From Closterium sp. NIES-65 (Eukaryota > Streptophyta > Zygnematophyceae > Desmidiales > Closteriaceae), in contig CANXME010000315.1 of the NCBI GenBank assembly GCA_948144175.1, forward strand, positions 1-64,000: DNA of 64,000 nucleotides, read 5' to 3'. A program made the translations under genes and the position numbers. Shown in pieces: positions 46,601 through 56,800 of this stretch. The notes beneath the pieces are model-generated. The model worked only from the letters and a program-made list of their open reading frames with translations. It was not told where the DNA came from and did not search any database. The first letter of the stretch is position 1. Every line of letters starts with the position of its first letter.

Positions 46601-48153
46601 CGCCCAGATCCAACACACGCGCTGGGATGGCGGCGGGGAGGGAGCGGGAACAGGGGGAGGGGGAAGAGGGACACTGAGTGTTTCTCTGCCACTGCGCGCG
46701 CCCGCACGCGCGCGAAGACGACTGCTAGCCCGTCGAGACTGATCACTGCCCAGATTCAACACATGCGCTGGGGGATGGGGAAGTGGAAGTGGCGGGGATG
46801 GGGTGGTAAGGGGGAAGAGAAGCGATGCGCGCATCAGCAAAAGTCGCCAGCAGCGGACCCGCGCTAGTCAGCGGCGAAATTCGACAGAAGCAAGGAGAGA
46901 CGGAGGAGAGGAGATGAGACGCCGTGAAACACGCAGCACTCGTACCACAAAGATCATTCGTCGCGCGCGCGCATTCGTTGAATGCGTGCAATCGTCGCAT
47001 GCGTGCATTCGTCGCATGCGTGCATTCGTTGCATGCGTGCATTCGTCGCATGCGTGCATTCGTCGCATGCGTGCATCCGTCGCATGCGTGCATCCGTCGC
47101 ATGCGTGCATTCGTCGCATGCGTGCATTCGTCGCATGCGTGCATCCGTCGCATGCGTGCATCCGTCGCATGCGTGCATCCGTCCCATGCGTGCATTCGTC
47201 GCATGCGTGCATCCGTCGCATGCGTGCATTCGTCGAACGCGCGCGTCCGGCGCCCTGACGGCCAAGACCCAGCACACGCGGCGCTGTGAGACAGGAAGAG
47301 CACCCAGTGCATGCGTGGTTAACGCCGCTGGCGCGACCAGGCGGAAAATAGTAATGAAAAGGCAAACAACAAACAAAACACACGCATTTGAACGTACCAG
47401 ACGCCATGCGTGCGTAAGAGCGCGCAGCGGCCAGGAGAGAAACGACTCGACGGCAGACACCCAGGACTCTCTCGTGCTCCCACTTAACTCCTCCGCCCCC
47501 CCCTTGTCGTCCTCCTCTTCATCCTCCCATTCCTCGTCTCCTTCCCAGTGTCCATCACATTTCCGTAGCGCCGTTCTCTCGGTGTTCCTCATCCCCTGGT
47601 CGCCTTTGCGACAACTTAGTCCACCGATTTCCCATCCATCGTCGCTAGAGCTGGACCCATCGCTACTATCGCCATCACCTTCGTCGTAAGCATGCGACTC
47701 CTTCCCGCCGCGTCGCCTTGCCGTTTTCCGCCATAAACGCGAAATGCCTACCCAGCTTTTCTTCCTCTTACGACCAACTCCGTCAGAACCCACTAAATTG
47801 TCCACTTCGGAATCATCCCGGTCGTTTCTCTCTAAAAGCTTCCTGTCCAGCCACGAACTGGGAGGTTCATGGTTACTCTCGCCACCATCTCGCCGCGCGG
47901 GGTCAGCAGCAGCGAAATCGTAACCGTCAGAAGCTCCCAGGCTTGCGACAGCCGCACAACTGCTGCTGCCCTCGCTGCTGCCGGCGAAACCCTTCCGGTC
48001 GTCAACATTACCGGCGGCAGCCGCAGCTTGCCTTCGCGTCATGTATTCCTGGGGACGCGTGGAGCGAACGGAGTTGCTTGCGCTGAGATGCTCGGACACG
48101 TCGGGCGAAGATTCCGCGGAAGGTGATGCGAACACACTCATTTCCGCCATCAT
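36218..48153 (-). CDS. CHASE-type hybrid histidine kinase (cytokinin receptor-like)
   Basis: Sensor kinase with the AHK/CRE1 layout. Model of 10 exons: 48153-47398, 46621-46416, 46233-46157, 45645-45427, 45233-44528, 44250-43994, 43702-43404, 42902-42057, 41311-36911, 36466-36218. All phases agree and give about 2,671 aa. Seen: a 252-residue acidic N-terminal extension; TM1 ([19 protein letters not shown]); a CHASE-like extracellular region (exons 2-5, ending [13 protein letters not shown]) with a Gly/Ser insert; TM2 ([20 protein letters not shown]); HisKA with the phospho-His motif [11 protein letters not shown] box ([10 protein letters not shown]); a His-rich insert; G boxes VEDTGEGIP and [10 protein letters not shown]; a pseudo-receiver; and a C-terminal receiver with VVDDN, acceptor Asp in FMDLQMPEMDG and Lys in LSKPL. 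Exon 9 (1,467 codons) carries a huge low-complexity insert that splits the pseudo-receiver. It would autophosphorylate at a membrane and relay to HPt proteins. Cytokinin as ligand is inference. The start was chosen as the first Met of the long frame. Confidence 0.85.
36536..36572 (-). repeat. Decayed copy of the start of kinase exon 10
   Basis: It has an AG acceptor and reads MPGMDGLEA before diverging; the real exon 10 start ([12 protein letters not shown]) lies about 100 bp further on. It sits in the preceding intron. Confidence 0.75.
36640..36890 (-). repeat. 37-bp minisatellite in kinase intron 9
   Basis: Six to seven tandem copies of a 37-bp unit that includes CCCTCCCACCATCTGCTACC (plus strand). 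Intronic and not coding. Confidence 0.85.
39089..39108. repeat. Family palindrome within kinase coding sequence
   Basis: TTTTGAGTCGACTCAAG, translated as LESTQK on the minus strand. It is flanked by SLDPP-encoding repeats. Confidence 0.7.
40194..40210. repeat. Family palindrome within kinase coding sequence
   Basis: TTTTGAGGCGCCTCAAG, translated LEAPQK. It is flanked by CTGRCTCCTGGTCTT repeats (about 40,133, 40,179 and 40,213) that encode KTRSQ. Confidence 0.75.
40386..40672 (-). repeat. (CTC/GAG)n microsatellite encoding poly-Gly
   Basis: About 95 uninterrupted triplets, read as GGA (Gly) in the kinase frame and adjoining about nine GCA/GCT-type Ala codons. The opposite strand reads as poly-Pro or poly-Leu, which I do not take as coding. 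Confidence 0.9.
41390..41470 (-). repeat. Copy of the start of kinase exon 9
   Basis: It reads [20 protein letters not shown] with a weak acceptor (TTACAG). The presumed real exon starts at 41,311 with [20 protein letters not shown]. Confidence 0.8.
41829..41956 (-). repeat. Copy of the G-box end of kinase exon 8
   Basis: It reads [20 protein letters not shown], ends [10 protein letters not shown] and a GTGCGT donor, and has its own upstream AG. Nearly identical to the end of exon 8 (about 42,057-42,170). Confidence 0.85.
42984..43074 (-). repeat. Copy of the N-box start of kinase exon 8
   Basis: It reads [20 protein letters not shown] and then hits a stop soon after LALPDKA, with no donor nearby. 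The functional version is at 42,902. Its AG acceptor is intact, so it could trap splicing. Confidence 0.85.
43862..43890 (-). repeat. Decayed copy of the start of kinase exon 7
   Basis: AMLNLLAPF resembles the [10 protein letters not shown] start of exon 7 at 43,702. Confidence 0.55.
45319..45459 (-). repeat. Direct repeat - palindrome - direct repeat at the kinase exon 4 donor
   Basis: Two 49-bp copies of the end of exon 4 with its GTGAGC donor (45,319-45,367 and 45,411-45,459, two mismatches) flank 43 bp that contain a decayed family palindrome (TTTTGAGTCGAATC, 45,397-45,410). Confidence 0.85.
45690..45928 (-). repeat. Two decayed upstream copies of kinase exon 4
   Basis: 45,690-45,757 reads [20 protein letters not shown]; 45,806-45,928 reads [12 protein letters not shown] and, in another frame, [20 protein letters not shown]. 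The real exon starts at 45,645 and reads [20 protein letters not shown]. Confidence 0.85.
46731..46770 (-). repeat. Decayed copy of the start of kinase exon 2
   Basis: Acceptor CAG, then codons matching [10 protein letters not shown] but with an early stop. Confidence 0.75.
46975..47235 (-). repeat. 17-bp minisatellite in kinase intron 1
   Basis: About 15 copies of GCATGCGTGCATTCGTC with C/T variants. The long open frames across it on both strands are repeat artefacts. Confidence 0.9.
47253..47290 (-). repeat. Outer copy of the start of kinase exon 2
   Basis: Acceptor CTCACAG, then [12 protein letters not shown]. It is in frame with exon 1, so it could be spliced, but it runs into the minisatellite. 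Confidence 0.75.
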
Positions 48154-49373
48154 AGAAATCTGGAAATCATATCTAAAACTAGGATTTTCGACGCAAGCTT
48201 CAAGTGGATATAATTATGTATTTTACGCAAGTTCTATAACGACTTAACAGGGTTTTCGACGCGAGCTGTCAGTCTCACAGTTCGAATGCGATAGCCGACA
48301 GCGGAATAAGCGGTCTGTCTATTAGCTTCAGCTATCTCGTTTCCATGCTGCAAATAAAATCGTAAATTAGGTGCGCAGAGATGATACATGACCTAGCCGC
48401 CTACGACGGCTCCTCCTCGCACAACTACTCTTCAGACGACTGCGATGACGATGATAGATAACAAGCCGAAACGCAGGACAAGTCTTGAAAAATGTGGGAG
48501 GATGGCGTAGGAGAGAAAGACGGGGGAAGTTGGATCATCTTGCAGGGATGCACTGTAGCGTGCTCGATGTTCCCGGGGAGGACACGGAATGATGGTCACA
48601 ATAGGGACTGCGATGCGAAGCGAAGAATGACAATGAAGGGTGGTGCAGCAGTGTCGTGTTCTGTTTCAAAAATTAGGACCGAGATGCAACAGACAGACAG
48701 GGTTGGGGAGGAGGGGGAGGAAGCTGGGCAGCGGGCAAATCGGCTGCTCCTATCAAGCAAGCGAGGGGTGGAGGGGGTTGCCACGTGTACCTGATCGCAC
48801 AAGCCGAGCGCCAGCGCACAAGTGGGCAACCCTAGATTCTGGGGCACACCCAAATTGACTGCTTGCGATCAGTTGCCGTGCATTGATTGCTCAGCTTCCA
48901 GCGAAAACGTCCTTCCGTTATCCGGAAAGTCGACGGATGAACTCAAGGGTCGCTGTACAACTGTAGAACGGTCAATGCTGCAGTTGAGTCAGAGAGGGTG
49001 GCGCAACATTGATATTTCCGAATCAGCATGTTTCGTGACGTTTTTAAGTGTCACAACTTAGCAGCAGCATTGGAAATGGATGGAAAACTCTTAGGCGAGG
49101 GAGCAACAGCAAACAGACACGAGATAATGATACAGAAGCACAATTGCAGTTCGGAAATCAAACTCGGCTTGAACCACATTGTGCCAACGAAGAAGCGCTA
49201 AGTGACAGGAGAAGACTTCGGGTAGGGCAAACACGATTTATACCTCCCGTAATAGATCAATTTACAGTATCACGCCCTTCTCTCTTGCCACACCATTCCC
49301 CTGGCACCTAGGGTGCACCAGGAGGTACTGGTGCTCAACCAAATGTCACATGCTCGCAGAAAATGTGTTTTTG

Positions 49374-49388
49374 GGTTGCGAAGCAACC
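49374..49388. repeat. Hairpin followed by TAAT and a T run
   Basis: GGTTGCGAAGCAACC can form a 6-bp stem with a GAA loop. It is followed by TAATACGAT and, about 20 bases later, a run of about ten T. A similar unit is at 52,186. Confidence 0.6.
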
Positions 49389-50473
49389 TAATACGATCGT
49401 TATGTACAATTTTTTTTTTCCAGTCCTCAATATTTTAAAAAATAGAGGATGGAAAAAATAAAGTGAACGGTACCGTACTAGCTAAGTGACTGACTGCTAT
49501 GTATCTGCCGCGTCAATTTACCATGTGCTGAACCACATTCCTTCTCATTTCGTAGTTTACTTTGACTGAACCTATATTACATGAGTCGCCCAAATGATGA
49601 ACTGTGAACGCGTAACTGTTTATTCCGTGATGCATGTCTGATGATGATATAAGTAGATGAAGTAAATGCAAATGCATTAGTATAATGCATATTCTACCGG
49701 TAATGAAATAAATGCACAGCATGATGGAAGTGCGTAACAGTTAATTGACGCAGACCCTATGCTACCGCATCCCCTGCCTAGCATGGGGGGGAGCTCAATA
49801 GCATAATTTCTGAATCATCCAACTGTTACATGAAACAACACAATCTATGTGATCTAAAAAACGGGTCAATTCCATCAAATCCAGTTCGAATGGACACACT
49901 CACTCAGTGCGCAAAGAACCTTCTCGGAAATGATAGTTTGATCCCAATTTTTAAACCCCACAGACATGTGTTATTAATGCAATAGAAACATGAATGAAAA
50001 CGCATACGCACACAACACAACGCATACACATCATCATACACATTCACACATACACGCACACACGAAGCCAACTAACAAAGCATATTAACCGCAGATGAAA
50101 TAGAAACCTAAATCACCAAGACATTATGTATCCTATACTGTAAGTCACAAGCAATATCAGTCTACTCCTCATATTGAGCTCGACTGCCTGAAAAGTAAGA
50201 CAAAGCTGGGTTGAGGAAAGGAAGGCAAATGGGAAATAACAAGGCATAATGAAATTACGAGAAAAAGGAATAATGAAGAAACAAATGAAACAATACAAGG
50301 GCCAAGAAAAACGCCATGAGCATTGAAGGGTTAGAGCTGACAAATAACAAGGAGAAAATGTACTAAGGCATAAAACGAAAGTAAAGAACGAGAACAAAGG
50401 GAAAAACACATAACGGGACAGTAAACGAACGAAAAGAATATAACAAATACGTTGACCGAGAACAACGGAGACC

Positions 50474-51346
<873 letters not shown>

Positions 51347-51849
51347 CTAATAATTTAACTCTCTGAACATAATTGTTAATAATCTTGTCAAATTTCAATT
51401 AAGGAAGAGGAATAAATCAAGAAACAGCGTACGGAAGAAGACAAAAGTAAGAGCAAGAGCTGAAAAGAGCAAGCAAGTAGAATGTAAATCGAAATAAAGG
51501 AGAGAACAAAAGTACGGTGCATAACCTAGGAAGAAAGGGAGGTTAAGAAACAAAATACGTCTACATCTCGTTTAAAAAAAAACAACTCTCAACCAAATGA
51601 GCTAAACTAGAGCCCACTCTCAACTAGAATGAACTTAAGAATAGAGAGAATGAGGCTTACCTTAACTAGGAGTTATAGTCTGAGTGGTGTGAGTGGCGTG
51701 AGTGGCGTGAGGGACGGGGAGAAGCTAGAGTAGTCTGACTAGGTGGAAGAGAAACGGAGGAAAAAGACATGTGACGAAACCCTAGAATGGGAAGTTTCTT
51801 ATTGCATTAAAGAACAATATTAAGTTTTGCCAGATCTAAACATGGGTTG

Positions 51850-51912
51850 TATAGCATAGCTCTGTCGACGTCGTCGTTATCGCGAAGGTCGGGAGTTCGA
51901 AACTGATCATGG
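51850..51912 (+). other. tRNA-like A box and B box
   Basis: TAGCATAGCTCTG resembles a pol III A box and AGTTCGAAACT a B box, at tRNA-like spacing. I could not fold a convincing cloverleaf, so at best it is a tRNA relic or a SINE head. Confidence 0.2.
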
Positions 51913-52185
51913 CCGATGATTCGGTTAAAAAACGCTCTTCCTTTCTGTAGTTTTATTTGTTTCAGATTTTCAGTCACCCTAAAACCAAATCATATGAACA
52001 CAACAAGAATAACTTACCCTAAACAACCACACCCATCTGTTATGTACACCCTTTCATTTGTATACTACCATATTACATGAAACATGTATCTATGAATAGC
52101 AATGATTCAGCAAATATCAAAGTCATGTTACGATATTATATAATTCTCACTATAGATCAGATGTATCTAAAAATAACAGTGTAAT

Positions 52186-52198
52186 GTTGCTTCGCAAC
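52186..52198. repeat. Second hairpin followed by CTAA and a T run
   Basis: GTTGCTTCGCAAC, then CCTAAGACGAT and a run of T about 20 bases on, in the same order as at 49,374. Confidence 0.55.
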
Positions 52199-53022
52199 CC
52201 TAAGACGATTTCGTCGCCTCTTGTTTTTTTTTTTGTTGGACGGCTCGTGCGCCAAGTCAGCACCTCAGGGTTGGGGGTCCGTTTGAAGAAATCATAAGTT
52301 GGTGCTTGTAAATATATTATCTTACACTCAATATTCCATAAACTGCAATTGAGTATGAAACACTGGCACTGACCTAGATGCTATGAGCCTAAAGGTATCA
52401 GCCTAACGTGGAAACTTCAATCCTGGCTGTATAGCATGTTGTTTAGTACCATGGTCCATGTCTCATTGGGCCCGTATGCTCATACAAGCTACCTAGTCCA
52501 GCCCTTTTTGGAACACATTCACTCAAGAAGTGCATAAATACAGCACCGTTGGGCAAGCATTGAGTGGAACTTAGAAGGAAGAAATTTGCCAGCAATGTTG
52601 CAGCCTTACACATCCCCACATACTGTATCCGACATCACATGGACTCAGTGTGGCCATATACCCGTTCCTAGCTGGATTGTGATGCGAATACACGACTATT
52701 GTTGAAAAACAAATGCTATAATGAAAAGAACTAATTGCACTCAAGGCGAATCAAACCCAAAGACACGGAAGACACCTGCGACAAGGACACAAACAGGAAG
52801 TATGTACGGTACAGTATTATTGAAGATATAGGAGCCACAATCCTTCCACTTCACACAGCGAATGCCACTACACACCGCACTCCACACTCTATGTCATGCC
52901 ACCACAGGCACTCCACTCCACATGAGTGCGAAGCAGACTCAAAAAGAGAACAAATGCTGCTCGAAAAGCATATGTGAGCAACTGGCAATGCAGCCGCTCC
53001 CTACGGTTCCACCTCGAAATGT

Positions 53023-53156
53023 GTCACAGGGGGCGATCGATCATCCGAAGGGTCGTCTTTGTGGGGTTAGAAAAGGCTCTGAAAGCTGCGATTGCAATTA
53101 GCGTGATTACACTGCGGTGGCGGATCGATATTGGACGATCAATCGCCCCCTGTGAC
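53023..53156. repeat. 134-bp inverted repeat
   Basis: 24-bp arms (53,023-53,046 and 53,133-53,156), starting GTCACAGGGGGCGAT and its reverse complement, with two mismatches and an 86-bp centre. It could be a small MITE or a hairpin RNA. No target duplication is seen. Confidence 0.6.
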
Positions 53157-53229
53157 GCGTCCCCAAGGCACCTCACCGAGAGGGGCAAATAAGCACTTTG
53201 CTTTTTCATGGCAACAGCCAATAAGCAGG

Positions 53230-53590
53230 CTCACTCGCCCCAGTAAGGGTGTTTGCCATCGTCGTCAGAGGCATACGCCATAGTCAGAGGCATACGCCAT
53301 AGTCAGAGGCATACGCCATAGTCAGAGGCATACGCCATAGTCAGAGGCATACGCCATAGTCAGAGGCATACGCCATAGTCAGAGGCATACGCCATAGTCA
53401 GAGGCATACGCCATAGTCAGAGGCATACGCAATAGTCAGAGGCATACGCCATAGTCAGAGGCATACGCCATAGTCAGAGGCATACGCCATAGTCAGAGGC
53501 ATACGCCATAGTCAGAGGCATACGCCAAAGTCAGAGGCATACGCCAGCTGCGGGTGCTTGGGGTTCCACTCGAGTCATTTCAGTCAGGGC
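53230..53590 (-). repeat. THO3 exon 10 copy containing a 19-bp minisatellite
   Basis: A third copy of the last THO3 exon: WNPKH-type codons at about 53,550-53,580 and DDDGKHPYWGE near 53,235. In between, about 15 tandem copies of the 19-bp unit CATACGCCATAGTCAGAGG (53,265-53,545) are derived from the LAYASD codons of the exon. Confidence 0.85.
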
Positions 53591-53640
53591 CAGGCCCCCT
53601 AAGGCACAAAAAGGCAATGCTTTCATCGCAACCAGGTGAC

Positions 53641-53680
53641 TTTTGAGTCGACTCAAAGAGGTGACTTTTGAGTCGACTCA
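53641..53680. repeat. Two tandem family palindromes
   Basis: TTTTGAGTCGACTCAAA at 53,641-53,657 and TTTTGAGTCGACTCA at 53,666-53,680. They lie between two copies of THO3 exon 10 (53,230-53,590 and 53,706-53,795). Confidence 0.9.
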
Positions 53681-53705
53681 ATAACAACCAAGAGGCTCAC
53701 TCACC

Positions 53706-53795
53706 TGGGGATGAGTGCTTGCCATCGTCGTCACATGCATATGCGAGGAGCAGGTGCTTGGGGTTCCACTCAGATCATTCCAGTCCAAGCAGCAC
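53706..53795 (-). repeat. Second copy of THO3 exon 10
   Basis: Matches WNPKHLLLAYA.DDDGKHSSPG with the same GTGAGT after the end. It lacks the upstream half of the exon. Confidence 0.85.
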
Positions 53796-53849
53796 CCCTG
53801 AGGCATAAAACAGAAGTGCTCTTGGGGCAACAAAGTACTAGCAGCAGGC

Positions 53850-56800
53850 TCACTCACCCGGGGATGAGTGCTTGCCATCGTCGTCAGAGGCATATGCGAG
53901 GAGCAGGTGCTTGGGATTCCACTCCACACTGTTCATCGCCGCCCAGGATGGGATCTGATGCACCGACCGCCCCGTCTCCACCTCCGCCTGTTGTTGGAAG
54001 GGGATCCGGAGGAGAGGGTTGGGCGGCAGAGCATAGGACGTGGGGAATGCGGGGGAAAGAGAGGGATGGAGGGGATGTGTGAGGTCTGGGGGCTTACATC
54101 GCTGAGATGAATCTTGTGCTGAGATCTGGGGTGGCTTGCATGAGATAGGGAAGAAGGATGGGGGAATTTTGCGCTGAGTTTAGAACAGTTTGGGAGGCGG
54201 GAGAGGGTGGTGAAGGAGGGAAGACAGGAGACAGGGATGGAGGGAGGCAATGGCGTGGTAGCTGCATGCACGGTGTGTTCTATGCACGGTGTGTTCTATG
54301 CACGGTGTGTTCTATGCACGGTGTGTTCTATGCACGGTGTGTTCTATGCACGGTGTTTTCTATGCACGGTGTGTTCTATGCATGGTGTGTTCTATGCATG
54401 GTGTGTTCTATGCATGGTGTGTTCTATGCATGGTGTGTTCTATGCATGGTGTGTTCTATGCATGGTGTGTTCTATGCACGGTGTGTTCTATGCATGGTGT
54501 GTTTTATGCACGGTGTGTTCTATGCACGGTGTGCATGCATGATACACCGGCACAATGAGTGAGCTCGCAAGATACAGCACTATACATGCATGCTGCATGG
54601 CCCACAGTGCTGCACGGCCCACAGTGCTGCACGGCCCACAGTGCTGCACGGCCCACAGTGCTGCACGGCTCACAACACGGCACGCCTTACAATGTCAACA
54701 AAGAGGTCTTCACTAGCAGACGCGAGATACCGCCCATCGTGGCTGAAGCTGACAGTGCGTACGGGCCATCTGAGGAAGAGTGGTTGAGAAGGGAAGGGAA
54801 GGGAAGGGAGATGCATTGACCGAAGGGGGAAATAAGGGGATTGGAGGTTGGATGGGATGGGACGCATGAGCCGCTCGAGTTGACAGCAAAGCCTCCAACT
54901 ACGCCTTATAACAAAGCCTTATAACAAACTACGAGAATGGAGGGTAGGAAGGGACCATTTTTGAGACGCCTTAAAAACGGAAAGGGGGAACGGACAAAGC
55001 TGACTTTTGAGTCGACTCAAAGGGATGAAGGAGGGACGACTTTTCAAAAAGGGACGAATTAATGAGCCACTGGAGTTGACAACAAGGAGAGGCGGAGCGG
55101 CATTGGAACATTGTGGGCACTAGCCAGCCATGGTAGGGGGCACAGGGGGCAGGCAGATATGAACGAAGCATGCAGCCTGACAGGTGCTGCTCACTCAATG
55201 GTGTGAGGGTGCAGACACACAATGTGTGCTGTATGTTGCACACAACAGGGCACTTGGTACGTACTCGTGCATGCACTTATCAACTCTCTCGAGGCGTGTG
55301 AAGGTGCGCTCACACAGCATGTGCCGCATGTCCCACAGGGCGAGACACTTGATAGTCACTCGGGACATGCATACTGTTCAACTCACTCTAATCGTGTGAA
55401 GGTGCGCACACACAGCATGTGCTGCATGTCCCACAGGCTCACCAGTGCGTCTGCACTGCCCGCTGCAAAGTACCTGTGGGTGATGGTGATGGTGGGGGGA
55501 GATGGCGTGGCGTGGAGAAGGAGACAGGGGAGGAGATATGAGGACTTGTGGTGGTGCCGATGGTCCCATCGGCTCGGCTCACCAGCAGTCTGCACTACCT
55601 GCTGCAAAGTACCTGCAAGCTGATGGTGATGTGAAAGGAGAAAACGGGAAAGAAAGAGAACGGGAAAGAAAGAGAACAGGAAAGAAAGGAGACGGAGAAA
55701 TTGAAGTGTGCGGGGAAGGGATGAGAAGAAGCGGAAGGGAATAAGGAAGAAGAAAAGAACTTCAATGGAGCAAGTGGAAAACATACCGAAAAGCATTTTT
55801 AGATAAGCAGACGGGAAACTATATCGCAGAAGAGAGGATAACATGTGCAATGCAACTACATGCTTACATCCTCCTCACGCCCTCCCATACACACCCTCAC
55901 TCTACCACTTCATTTTCTGATCGACTGACAAATCGCACTCCCACTCGCACTTCCACACACATTCCCCTCATCACACACTCCCTCCCTCCCACCGGCCACT
56001 CTACCACCTCCCTTATGCAATGCCTCAAACACACGCACCTGCCAAGGGGGTCAATGGCCAGCGAATACACCCCTGCTGTGTGTGCGTGCAGGGTGTCTAG
56101 TGTCTGCAGGGAGGGGTAACCCAAAACTTCCACTGCACCTGCAAATTGAGGTGTGGAGAGAATTTGAGGTGTGGTGGAGAATGGGGTGTGGTTGAGTTGA
56201 GGTGTGATGGGAAGTCGATGTGCAAAAGGAAGGTGAGTGAGTCAATGTTAGTTTTGAGGCGCCTCAAAACTGAAGGAAGGTGAGCGAGTCAACGCCAGGG
56301 GCCGGGTTGATGCCACCGAACGGACAGTTGCTCAGTCCCACGGCTCATCAGCGCACCACAGCCACACCGTTTTGCACCGCACTCCACACCTGTGCACCGG
56401 AGCTCACCTGTGCCGGTTGTGACAAGGAAGATGGACCCTGTTCGGTCCCACGCGAACTCGTTCAGCTGCCCAGGGTACAGGTGGGTGGGAGAGAGACAGT
56501 GAGAGGCAGGGAAACAGCATGCAGACAGGTGAGAAGCGAGGCTGAACTGGACGGTGGGCGGAAGCGGAGAGGTAAGAAGAGGATACAGGAGACAGGGGGA
56601 ATAGACGGAGGTATTGGTGTGAATGTGAGAGCCGTAAAACGAACTCAGCTGCAATAAGTGGGGGCCAGGCAGAGATGCGGGTGAGGCAGAGAAGGGGCAA
56701 TGGTTAAGAATGGCTGACCTCGTAGGTGAACTTGCGCTTGTGGATAGGCTTCAGCTTCCTCACATCCAGAATAGTCAACTCGTCCGCCTGCAGCATGCAT

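Noticed and set aside
46868-47407. Cys/His-rich frames with [10 protein letters not shown] repeats that look like a metal-binding protein
   Set aside because: They come from the 17-bp minisatellite in kinase intron 1 and appear on both strands.
54158-54562. Cys/Met-rich frame with repeated CVLCTVCSMHGVFYA
   Set aside because: A by-product of the 16-bp minisatellite in THO3 intron 9.
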